This document shows, one piece after another, positions 53,119 to 60,961 of a stretch of DNA of 64,000 nt. The notes beneath the pieces were generated by a model that saw only the letters and a list, made by a program, of their open reading frames with translations, ran no database searches and was not told the origin of the DNA. The DNA comes from Flavobacteriales bacterium. GTDB lineage: Bacteria > Bacteroidota > Bacteroidia > Flavobacteriales_C > GCA-002722245. The stretch is taken from positions 1-64,000 of the forward strand of contig JAHEZL010000012.1 in assembly GCA_023251095.1 (NCBI GenBank). The letters are read 5' to 3'. The first letter of the stretch is position 1. Each line of letters starts with the position of its first letter. The position numbers were made by a program, and so were the translations under genes.

Positions 53119-55311
53119 TTATTCAATAATCAGTTTGGTGATAAAATTGGTTTTATCAGTATTTACAACATTCAGGAAGTACAAACCGCTTTGCAGAAAA
53201 CTTACATCAATCTTGTTGTTTGAATTGGTTAAAATAGTTTGTCCCACAGCATTTACAATGGAAAGCGATTGGAAGGAACCTAGGATGTTAATTTCTTGAG
53301 AAGCTGGATTAGGGAATATGGAAATTGGATTGTTGTTGATTTTTTCAATTCCTACTGTGCAGGTTTCGGAATAGGTGCTAGTGTTGTCTTTGATGAAATT
53401 GATATTTGATTGGGCAACGTTGGCGTCTGAAACACAAATCATAGCTAAACTCGCATTGCCTAAACAATTCATTTTTGTTAAAGCGGTAAGGTCCCTTAAA
53501 TCTAAAGACGTGAGTTTGTTGTTGCTGCAATCCAAAATACTAAGGTTAGGATGCCCTGAAGTTTTTAAAGAAGTGCTGTCACCAAAAATAATATTAGTTA
53601 ATTGATTATTGGAGCAGATCAGGGAAATTAAATTTGAAAGAGAACTGACGTCAAGAGAGGTGATTTGATTATTAGATATGTCAAGGGTTTGAAGGTTGGA
53701 GAAATATTTAATAACACTCAAGTCGGTAAGGTTAAGATTGGAAAGTATAAGATTTGTAATCGCCATTGCTTCATCTGAATCAATTGCCTTATCATTATTT
53801 AAATCCGCTCCTAATTTGATTAATGCATTAAGCAGATCCCCTGAATCAATAATTGATTTTATCTTTACAAAGGTCGTAACAGTATCTGCTGCGCCACATC
53901 CATAAGAATTGAAGTAAGAATATACAACAGTTGTGTACCCCCCATGATTTATTAATGAATCTAGCGTTTTGGTTTTAGTATTTAATATTGAATAATAACC
54001 ACCTATTGGAGTTCCTCCAGTTGTAGGAAGCTGAATGTTATTAAGTATTAATGTGTCTGGTAAAGTAAGTTTTACAAAAGGTTTTGGGAGTTTGTTAATA
54101 TTGTATGACATACTATCTTTGCAATTATTGAGATCAGTCACTATGAGTTTCCAAGTTCCAATTGCAGTATCAGTTATATTTTCAAATGAATAAGTTAATC
54201 CCCATGGATTATGCCATTCAGACTCGATTGAATTATAGCTGTTGTTTATCAATGTAACGGTATTTCCATCACAAACCTCTGTCGGATCAGCAAAAAAATA
54301 AGCTATCGGACCTCCTTTTATTGCAATGGAAGTTGGTTGACTAACGCCACAAGCATTGCTGTCTGTTACATTTACAATTTTGAATTTTTCATCTGGAATA
54401 AGTGTATCGCCGCTTCCCAGATGTTTTCCATCCAAAGAATACCACTTTAGTATACCAATTCCTGCTGCTGAAAGGGTTTTAGCGGTTGATAAACATGGAT
54501 TGATACTGTCCAATACTGTTGTGTTAATTGGTTGGGGAGGTGCTATGCAAGGGATGTCTCCGCCCTTAATATAATGAATGGTTAATGATGCATTATTTAA
54601 TGCAATCGGTGCATAACCGTTATTGGGATCTTCCATTCCAACTATTGACATAGACATTCCGCTTAGCTTTGTTATATCAAAACCGGAATCATAAACACAT
54701 CCGGCGCCATTCCAGAGTCCATTATAAACATTTATGCAAGTTGCTTCATCCATTGTATATTGCACAGTTTTCATTTTTAGCAAGTCTATCGTAAAAGTTT
54801 TGCTTTCAAAAGGAGGCAGGGTTAAAAACATGGCGAAATGCGTACTGTCGCAATTTATAATTTTTGAATTAGAGTCGCCCGCATAAGCATTGCTATAAAA
54901 CGAAGGAAGAATATTTACTAATTGAGAGCTATTGTTCTCTAGGGATATTTCAACAGTGTTTTTTAAATTTCCATAAGAAATATCGACGAAGTTATTTGAA
55001 TCGTTTCCTAAATTAAAACCTACGTGATTCTCCCAGCTGTAAGAAATTGTGTTTACAACAAGGCCTAAATCACCATTTCCATTTCTTATTCTAGTTGTAC
55101 CAGTAAAAATGCATTCTGAATTTCCGTAACAAACATTGGAACTATCGGTTCCAACATCTTGTTTTCCATACCATGAGGTGGTATAGCCATTGTCTCCGTT
55201 AGTAGAGCCAATGGTAATGAAATTTTCATTGAACCCATTCGGACCTATAAAATCCTGAGCTTTTGAAAATGTAAAAGTTATGGCAAAAATGTAAAGTAAA
55301 AATATTCTCAT
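53119..55311 (-). CDS. Large T9SS-exported protein with leucine-rich repeats
   Basis: 730 residues: signal peptide (ends FSKAQ, residue 19), an unrecognised beta-rich region (about 20-260), Ig/PKD-like modules (about 260-485; PTEVCDGNTVTLINNS is typical of such modules), a short EF-hand-like loop DLNNDKAIDSDE (about 511-522), about four leucine-rich repeats (525-640; LQTLDISNNQITSLDVSS), and a type A sorting domain (about 655-730, FPNPASQEINILG). Predicted to be a surface adhesin-like protein. It sits between ccmB and ccmC, where unrelated genes are not expected. Confidence 0.85.
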   Translation of the reverse strand: MRIFLLYIFAITFTFSKAQDFIGPNGFNENFITIGSTNGDNGYTTSWYGKQDVGTDSSNVCYGNSECIFTGTTRIRNGNGDLGLVVNTISYSWENHVGFNLGNDSNNFVDISYGNLKNTVEISLENNSSQLVNILPSFYSNAYAGDSNSKIINCDSTHFAMFLTLPPFESKTFTIDLLKMKTVQYTMDEATCINVYNGLWNGAGCVYDSGFDITKLSGMSMSIVGMEDPNNGYAPIALNNASLTIHYIKGGDIPCIAPPQPINTTVLDSINPCLSTAKTLSAAGIGILKWYSLDGKHLGSGDTLIPDEKFKIVNVTDSNACGVSQPTSIAIKGGPIAYFFADPTEVCDGNTVTLINNSYNSIESEWHNPWGLTYSFENITDTAIGTWKLIVTDLNNCKDSMSYNINKLPKPFVKLTLPDTLILNNIQLPTTGGTPIGGYYSILNTKTKTLDSLINHGGYTTVVYSYFNSYGCGAADTVTTFVKIKSIIDSGDLLNALIKLGADLNNDKAIDSDEAMAITNLILSNLNLTDLSVIKYFSNLQTLDISNNQITSLDVSSLSNLISLICSNNQLTNIIFGDSTSLKTSGHPNLSILDCSNNKLTSLDLRDLTALTKMNCLGNASLAMICVSDANVAQSNINFIKDNTSTYSETCTVGIEKINNNPISIFPNPASQEINILGSFQSLSIVNAVGQTILTNSNNKIDVSFLQSGLYFLNVVNTDKTNFITKLIIE

Positions 55312-55370
55312 GATTGTTTATTTCAGCGGGAACGAAGCTACATTTTTTCTAAAATGCAGGCAAATCAAAT

Positions 55371-56285
55371 TTAAAACTTTGCGATCTTTGGATATAAAAA
55401 TAATCCAACTACCAGCACAATCAGGGTAAGTAGGGTGAGTGCTCCGTAATATTTCACAGAAGTTTCGGTAGTCACGCTGGGTTTGCTCCAGGCTGATGAA
55501 GCGTAAAAAATATTTTTTTCAAATTTTCCTTTCACGATCATTGCTTCATCTGTCTTGTGAACGAAATCGCCGCAAAAAACCATAGTACTTTCTTTCTTTT
55601 TGTAATCTACAGCGCTGAATTCATAGCAGTTTAAATCGTTGATGTTTTTTTTAAAAAGAAAGCGATCACACAAAATTTCCACTTCCATTCCTTCTCTTGC
55701 GGCAGCATAGTGAAAGTCTTTGTATTCCTTGTTTCCAATAAGATGATTGGTTTGCGCCACCAAAATAATAAAGAAGGGAATCAGCATGGGAATACTTAAA
55801 ATAGGCATCAAGGTATTGTTGAAAGAGGCTTTGGAGGAAATAGCATTGGTGAGCGATAAAACACAAGCGAAACCGAGTCCGCCGATGATCACCAGTAAAA
55901 TAAACAGCGCGTGATTTTCAATTAAATTCCCTACAAAAAAAGAATAACACAGGTAATTTAAAATTCCTGTAGTTACCATCAATAAAGCGTTGTACAATGT
56001 TTTTGCCAGCAGTATCGATTGTGGATGGGCCAATTGATTCAAATACAATTGTGTGCTTTCGCTATCGTTGCGAAAAGTATTGTTGGCTGCGTTGATAAAG
56101 GCAAACAGCGTAATGATCCAGAAAAGAGCATTCCATGTTGGTGCGTGATCAATGTTTTCCAGCGCTAAAAAACTAATGAAAGTAGTGGCTGCCACAAAAA
56201 GTAAAATGCTGTTGATGCCTGATTTGCGGCGGAGTTCCATGCGGAACTCTTTTTGAAACAGATATTTTACTTCGTTGAAGTTCAA
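55371..56285 (-). CDS. ccmB: Heme exporter protein CcmB with inserted OB-like domain
   Basis: 304 residues, against about 220 for the family. Residues 1-180 are recognisable CcmB: LFQKEFRMELRRKSG, NALFWIITLFAFINAANNTFRNDSES, LYLNQLAHPQSILLAK, GGLGFACVLSLTNAISSKA and PILSIPMLIPFFIIL, with five membrane helices. A soluble stretch of about 88 residues (185-272) then precedes the last helix (about 281-299). By CcmB topology the stretch faces the periplasm. It ends VKGKFEKNIFYASS, like TGKMVKNIFHAET in the local CcmE, but has no Cys or His at the heme position. The start seems to be TTG (56283-56285), one base after the bshB1 stop; no upstream ATG fits. Confidence 0.85.
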   Translation of the reverse strand: MNFNEVKYLFQKEFRMELRRKSGINSILLFVAATTFISFLALENIDHAPTWNALFWIITLFAFINAANNTFRNDSESTQLYLNQLAHPQSILLAKTLYNALLMVTTGILNYLCYSFFVGNLIENHALFILLVIIGGLGFACVLSLTNAISSKASFNNTLMPILSIPMLIPFFIILVAQTNHLIGNKEYKDFHYAAAREGMEVEILCDRFLFKKNINDLNCYEFSAVDYKKKESTMVFCGDFVHKTDEAMIVKGKFEKNIFYASSAWSKPSVTTETSVKYYGALTLLTLIVLVVGLFLYPKIAKF

Positions 56286-56286
56286 G

Positions 56287-56994
56287 TTAAATTAAAGCTT
56301 TTAGAGAAGAAACTCCCAGAGGTCGCTCGGTGGTGAAGCCTTCTCCGTGCAGTTTTCCTATTAAGCGACCATATTCAATGGCTCTGCCTTCGAGGTAAGA
56401 GAAAAACTCCGGACCGGAAATAGGGGTGAGGATTTCTTCGGAATCGGGATTGTAAAACTGAGAACGGAAAGCTTTTACGGTTTCCATTTTTTTATCGAAA
56501 AAACCGGTGATGTCAACAATCAAATCGGGTTTGGTGAAACGATCCTGAATGTAGTGGTAAACCACTTCGGGTCGGTGCGGATTTTGTCCGGTGTCAATTC
56601 TTATCAATCCGGAAAGGAAGCAGGCTTCGCTTACTAATTGTGCTGCGCGACCATGATCAGGATGCCTGTCGGATATGGCATTTGCCAACACTATCCTCGG
56701 TTTATATTTACGAATCATTTTGATTACGCTGATTTTATTGGCTTCCGATAAATCAAAAAAACCGTCGGGCATTTTTAAATTTTCGCGCGCTGAAATTTTC
56801 ATGAGTTTGGCAGCTTTGTCGGCTTCTTCCCTGCGGATTTCTTTATTGCCTCTTGTACCTAATTCTCCTTCGGTAAGATCAATGATGCCTACTTTATAAC
56901 CTTGTTCAATGTGTTTGATCAGCGTGCCCGAACAAGAAAGTTCAATGTCGTCGGGATGCGCTGAAAATGCCAGAATATCTAGTGTTTCACTCAT
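56287..56994 (-). CDS. bshB1: Bacillithiol biosynthesis deacetylase BshB1
   Basis: Zinc-dependent LmbE-type deacetylase that removes acetate from N-acetylglucosaminyl-malate during synthesis of bacillithiol, a low-molecular-weight thiol of Bacteroidota and Firmicutes. Zinc motif AFSAHPDDIELSCSGTL (His13, Asp15, Asp16), LTEGELGTRGNKEIRREEADKA, and ISDRHPDHGRAAQLVSEACFLSGL with the second His cluster. 235 residues. Starts the minus-strand run; ccmB begins one base after its stop. Confidence 0.95.
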   Translation of the reverse strand: MSETLDILAFSAHPDDIELSCSGTLIKHIEQGYKVGIIDLTEGELGTRGNKEIRREEADKAAKLMKISARENLKMPDGFFDLSEANKISVIKMIRKYKPRIVLANAISDRHPDHGRAAQLVSEACFLSGLIRIDTGQNPHRPEVVYHYIQDRFTKPDLIVDITGFFDKKMETVKAFRSQFYNPDSEEILTPISGPEFFSYLEGRAIEYGRLIGKLHGEGFTTERPLGVSSLKALI

Positions 56995-57248
56995 ACAAAG
57001 AGTTTTTATCAGCGGTAAATATAATAAAACAGAGTGAGTGTAAGAGTGGGTTTTGAGAAAATCAGAGTGAGGCCGCTCTCGGGTCTCACTCTCACGCTGA
57101 TTTTTAGACGAGCCACATTAATAAATTATTAATTCCTAATATTTTTTTTCAAATTGCTTTTCTATTCTGTAGAAAATCCTATTTTAGCGGCTTCGCTTTT
57201 AAAGGGGATGAAAAAAACAACAATGTTCAATTAAAATTTCTAATCATC
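56995..57248. promoter_or_regulatory. Divergent promoter region of bshB1 and gap
   Basis: Contains a hairpin AGAGTGAG (57064-57071) / CTCACTCT (57085-57092), and a loose promoter for gap: TTG near 57154 with TATTTTAG near 57180. The rest is A/T-rich with no open frame worth reporting. Confidence 0.4.
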
Positions 57249-58277
57249 ATGGCTAAAATTAAAGTTGCTTTCAATGGAATGGGCCGAATCGGCAAAAATG
57301 TAATGAGAGTTATCGTTGAAAAATTTAACGATCAGATTGAGATAGTGGCGGGTAACGACTTGGTTCCTGCTTCTGAGATCGCAAGCGGTTTACCTAAAGA
57401 TTCTATTTTCGGAAGATTTCCGGTAGATGTTAAATTGGTTTCTGACAATGTAATTCAGGTTGGTACACATAAAATCACTGTATATGCTGAAAAAGACGCA
57501 AACAACATTAAATGGGCTGCCCATGATGTTGATGTGGTTTTTGAGTGTACAGGTTTTTATTTAACTACTGAAAAAGCTCAGGCGCATATCAATGCCGGTG
57601 CAAAAAGAGTAATTGTTTCTGCACCTTGTAATGATGCAACTAAAACGGTTGTTGTGGGTGTAAACCACGATTCAATCAGTGCTGATGATAAAATTGTTTC
57701 TAACGCTTCTTGTACTACCAACTGTTTGGCTCCAATGACCAAAGCTTTGGATGATACTTATAAAGTGATTTCTGGTTTGATTTCTACAACTCATGCTGCA
57801 ACTGCAACTCAAAAAGTAGCTGATGCTTTCGGTGGTGGAAAAAACAGAGCGACTTTGAACAACATTATTCCTGCATCTACAGGTGCTGCGAAAGCAGTAG
57901 GAAAAGTATTGCCTCACTTAAACGGTAAATTAAACGGTACTGCATTAAGAGTTCCAACCGATACAGGTTCAGTAGTTGAAGCGGTTTATCTGATTGAAGG
58001 AAATGTAACGAAAGAAGAAATTGCAACTGCAATGAAAGCTAACGTAGCTAAAATCAACAGCGGTTCAATTTTGAAACAAACAGCTTACTTCGGTGACTAC
58101 TACGAGTGTTCAAGAGACTGCGTTGGAGAGCCTTTCTCTTCAATGATTATGGATGACGTTTTGGTTGTTCCAAGCAATGGAAATACACTTGTTAAAATGA
58201 CAAGTTTTTATGATAACGAAATGGGCTTCTCTCACCGTATGGCTGAGTTGGCGCTTATCTTCACAGGTAAAAAATAA
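57249..58277 (+). CDS. gap: Glyceraldehyde-3-phosphate dehydrogenase, type I
   Basis: Central glycolytic enzyme, NAD-dependent oxidation and phosphorylation of glyceraldehyde-3-phosphate. N-terminal Rossmann motif AFNGMGRIGKNVMRV (the usual NGFGRIGR appears as NGMGRIGK), catalytic Cys in SNASCTTNCLAP (about residue 155), the following TTTHAxTxxQ segment present as STTHAATATQ, and the C-terminal YDNEMGFSHRMAEL. 342 residues, normal. Two bases before pfkA, so glycolytic genes are paired. Confidence 0.96.
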   Translation: MAKIKVAFNGMGRIGKNVMRVIVEKFNDQIEIVAGNDLVPASEIASGLPKDSIFGRFPVDVKLVSDNVIQVGTHKITVYAEKDANNIKWAAHDVDVVFECTGFYLTTEKAQAHINAGAKRVIVSAPCNDATKTVVVGVNHDSISADDKIVSNASCTTNCLAPMTKALDDTYKVISGLISTTHAATATQKVADAFGGGKNRATLNNIIPASTGAAKAVGKVLPHLNGKLNGTALRVPTDTGSVVEAVYLIEGNVTKEEIATAMKANVAKINSGSILKQTAYFGDYYECSRDCVGEPFSSMIMDDVLVVPSNGNTLVKMTSFYDNEMGFSHRMAELALIFTGKK

Positions 58278-58279
58278 TT

Positions 58280-59275
58280 GTGGCTGAAGCGTTGAAGAAG
58301 ATACAGAAAATAGGAGTTTATACTTCAGGAGGAGATTCACCGGGAATGAACGCTGCTATACGAGCAGTCGTTCGTTCGTCGGTGTATTACGGATTAACGG
58401 TGTCTGGAATTTACCGTGGTTATGAAGGGATGATAGACAACGACATCATTGATGAAATGGATGTTCGTTCAGTAAATCAGATTTTACAAAAAGGCGGTAC
58501 CATTCTGGAGTCGGCGCGCTGCGAGGAGTTCAGAACTCCGGAAGGCAGATTGAAGGCTTACAAAAATTTGAAAGCACGTAAAATTGATGCATTGGTTGCC
58601 ATTGGTGGTAACGGTACTTTTACCGGTGCAGAATTATTGTCGCAGGAACATGGAATTCCGATTATTGGTATTCCGGGAACTATTGACAATGATTTGAACG
58701 GAACCGATTATACTGTTGGTTTTGATACAGCAACCAACACAGCCATCAGCGCGGTAGATAATATCCGTAACACAGCTATGTCACACAACCGCTTGTTTTT
58801 TGTGGAAGTGATGGGACGCAATTCCGGTTTTATTGCAGCCAACACAGGTTTGGCTTCAGGCGCAGTAGATATCTTGATTCCCGAAAGAGAAGGAAGCATT
58901 GATGCTATTGTGGAGAAACTGGAAAAAGGTCGTTTAAGAAAAAAAACATCAAGTATAGTAGTGGTTGCAGAAGGTTGTAAATTAGGCTCAACAGCGGATA
59001 TTGCACAACAGGTTTGCAGCAAATTAAATTACTTTGATGCTAAAGTGACTATTCTCGGACACATTCAAAGAGGCGGAAATCCAACCTCTTTCGATCGTAT
59101 TTTAGCAAGCCGTTTAGGTGTTGCAGCGGTAGAAGGATTGATTGCCGGCAAAAAGAATGTAATGGCAGGATTAATAAAAAATGAAGTTGTTTATACTTCA
59201 TTTAAAGACGCCATCATTGAGAAAGATTATGTTGATGAAGAAGTTTTGCGCGTAGCAAATATCCTTTCGATTTAA
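58280..59275 (+). CDS. pfkA: 6-phosphofructokinase
   Basis: Phosphorylates fructose-6-phosphate. 331 residues of the bacterial PfkA group. ATP site GVYTSGGDSPGMNAAIRAVVR at residues 12-32, effector and substrate segments IPGTIDNDLNGTDYTVGFDTA (catalytic Asp in DND) and GRNSGFIA. Residue 111 in GGNGTFTGA is Asn, where ATP-dependent enzymes such as E. coli PfkA have Asp (GGDGS). The start is GTG at 58280, two bases after the gap stop. A strong terminator follows. Confidence 0.94.
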   Translation: MAEALKKIQKIGVYTSGGDSPGMNAAIRAVVRSSVYYGLTVSGIYRGYEGMIDNDIIDEMDVRSVNQILQKGGTILESARCEEFRTPEGRLKAYKNLKARKIDALVAIGGNGTFTGAELLSQEHGIPIIGIPGTIDNDLNGTDYTVGFDTATNTAISAVDNIRNTAMSHNRLFFVEVMGRNSGFIAANTGLASGAVDILIPEREGSIDAIVEKLEKGRLRKKTSSIVVVAEGCKLGSTADIAQQVCSKLNYFDAKVTILGHIQRGGNPTSFDRILASRLGVAAVEGLIAGKKNVMAGLIKNEVVYTSFKDAIIEKDYVDEEVLRVANILSI

Positions 59276-59298
59276 AGACTATACCCAATTAAAAATTT

Positions 59299-59333
59299 AA
59301 AACCTGTTTAGTGAAAATTAAACAGGTTTTTTT
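59299..59333 (+). terminator. Rho-independent terminator of gap-pfkA
   Basis: Perfect 12-base stem AAAACCTGTTTA / TAAACAGGTTTT (59299-59310 and 59319-59330), loop GTGAAAAT, followed by further T residues. Confidence 0.9.
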
Positions 59334-59399
59334 CTTTCATCCTGAAACATCTTTTTGTTTATTGAGTAAAGCGGCTTAATAAGAGGGTATTCTACTAAG

Positions 59400-59444
59400 T
59401 AATGCAATGTTTGAAAAAAATATTTTTTTTCGGGCATTGCATTA
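59400..59444. repeat. Long intergenic hairpin with wobble pairs
   Basis: Outer arms TAATGCAATG / CATTGCATTA are perfect complements; inside, TTT faces GGG (U-G pairs in RNA) and GAAAAAAA pairs with TTTTTTTC around a TAT loop, so a transcript could form a 21-pair hairpin. It lies 70 bases after the pfkA terminator and just ahead of the chitinase promoter-like box. Role unknown. Confidence 0.7.
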
Positions 59445-59448
59445 TTTA

Positions 59449-59481
59449 TTTGGAAGTGGAAATTATTTTTCCATATATTTG
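59449..59481 (+). promoter_or_regulatory. Candidate promoter of the chitinase gene
   Basis: TTTG (59449-59452), 21-base spacer, TATATTTG (59474-59481), a good match to the Bacteroidota promoter pattern. It would give a leader of about 110 bases before the ATG at 59599. The remaining bases up to 59598 show nothing else. Confidence 0.5.
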
Positions 59482-59598
59482 AAACCATTGGGAGTTTCGT
59501 TTTACTTTTCTTGTAAACGTTTTCGAATTAATATTAAATGTGAAGTGAATTTAATTTCAAGGGGTTGAAATTATTTCGTTGATCGTAAAATGTGAAAC

Positions 59599-60912
59599 AT
59601 GAAGAAACTAACTCTCATTGCTCTAATGCTGCTTGTTGCAGGTGTATTTCAAAATTTGAAAGCACAAAAACAAGATCCACAAAATGCAGTTCAAACCACA
59701 GGGAATCCAAAAGAAATCATTGCCTATTTCCCGTCGTGGCAAATGTACAAACGCAATGGTTGCGTTGTGCCTGAGGTTTTAGATTACAGCCGCTACACTA
59801 TTTTAAATTATTCTTTCTACGCTCCTGATAAAGATGCGAACATTGAAGGAACTGATCCATGGGCCGATACTATCCTGTTAAAAGGAAGAATTGACTGGAG
59901 CAAACCTCAGCCGGCTTACTATCCGAATTCAAGCTTGGTGGATTACGCACATTTATATGGTGTTAAAGTAATGGTGTCTATTGGCGGATGGACTTTATCA
60001 GACAATTTCCCGACCATTGCTGCCGATCCTAAAAAGAGAGCGCACTTCGCAAAAGAATGCATAAGATTGTTGCAACACTATCAGTTTGATGGAATTGATA
60101 TCGACTGGGAATATCCGGGTTATGCTGAGCACAGCGGTACTCCGCAAGACAGAGACAATTATCCTTTGTTCATGAAAGCCATTCGCGACTCTATTGATGC
60201 CTACGGAAAAAGAATCAACTATAAATTCCTTTTAACAGGTGCTTACGGCGCCAACATTCCTCAAATGGATCAGATCAAATGGGATGTTATCACTCCTTTC
60301 ATGGATTACATCAACATGATGACTTATGATTTCAACGGTACCTGGAGTGATGATGCCAACCACAATTCTCCTTTGTACAACCCTTCTAAAGGATACAAAG
60401 GAAGTTTAGATGAAGCTTATCGTTTGATGACCGGAAAATACAAAGTGCCAAGCACCAAACTCAATATGGGCGTTGCCTTTTACGGTAGAACCCTGCGTGG
60501 TTTTGAAGGGGAGGAGCCAATCACTATTTACAGAACAGGTCATAAGAAAGCAGAAGATAAAACTGTTTTTGTAGAACATGAAGGAATGCCGCAGTATTTC
60601 AATATCATGGAAGAGTATAAAAAACATGGCTACAAAGAATACTGGGATGATGTTGCGCAGGTTCCTTATCTGGTAAGTGAAGATGAAAAATCTTTTGTAT
60701 CCTACGACAATCCGAAATCTGTAAGACTCAAAGCAGAATACATCGTGAAAAACAAATGCGCCGGAGCAATTATCTGGGACGTGTTTGGCGATTACATGGA
60801 GAAAAAACCGGGATCGTCTCTGATCACTGGTACTCCGTTGGTGGATGAATTGGTGAATGCCTTTGGCACCAACCAGGTTGTTCGTCCGCGAATCAAAAAA
60901 AGATGGAATTAA
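59599..60912 (+). CDS. GH18 family chitinase
   Basis: 437 residues: signal peptide (about 1-23, ends NLKAQ), then a single GH18 TIM barrel. The catalytic signature DGIDIDWEYPG is at 164-174 (acid Glu171), with VMVSIGGWTLSDNF upstream and MNMMTYDFNGTW (as YINMMTYDFNG) downstream, and C-terminal AGAIIWDVFGDY. Hydrolyses beta-1,4 N-acetylglucosamine chains in chitin or related glycans. No carbohydrate-binding module and no sorting domain are visible, so it may be periplasmic. Together with the two GH20 enzymes it could degrade chitin to N-acetylglucosamine. Confidence 0.94.
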   Translation: MKKLTLIALMLLVAGVFQNLKAQKQDPQNAVQTTGNPKEIIAYFPSWQMYKRNGCVVPEVLDYSRYTILNYSFYAPDKDANIEGTDPWADTILLKGRIDWSKPQPAYYPNSSLVDYAHLYGVKVMVSIGGWTLSDNFPTIAADPKKRAHFAKECIRLLQHYQFDGIDIDWEYPGYAEHSGTPQDRDNYPLFMKAIRDSIDAYGKRINYKFLLTGAYGANIPQMDQIKWDVITPFMDYINMMTYDFNGTWSDDANHNSPLYNPSKGYKGSLDEAYRLMTGKYKVPSTKLNMGVAFYGRTLRGFEGEEPITIYRTGHKKAEDKTVFVEHEGMPQYFNIMEEYKKHGYKEYWDDVAQVPYLVSEDEKSFVSYDNPKSVRLKAEYIVKNKCAGAIIWDVFGDYMEKKPGSSLITGTPLVDELVNAFGTNQVVRPRIKKRWN

Positions 60913-60961
60913 TTTTCCGCACTAAAAATTCAAAAAATTAGAAATTAATATTTTCAATCTG

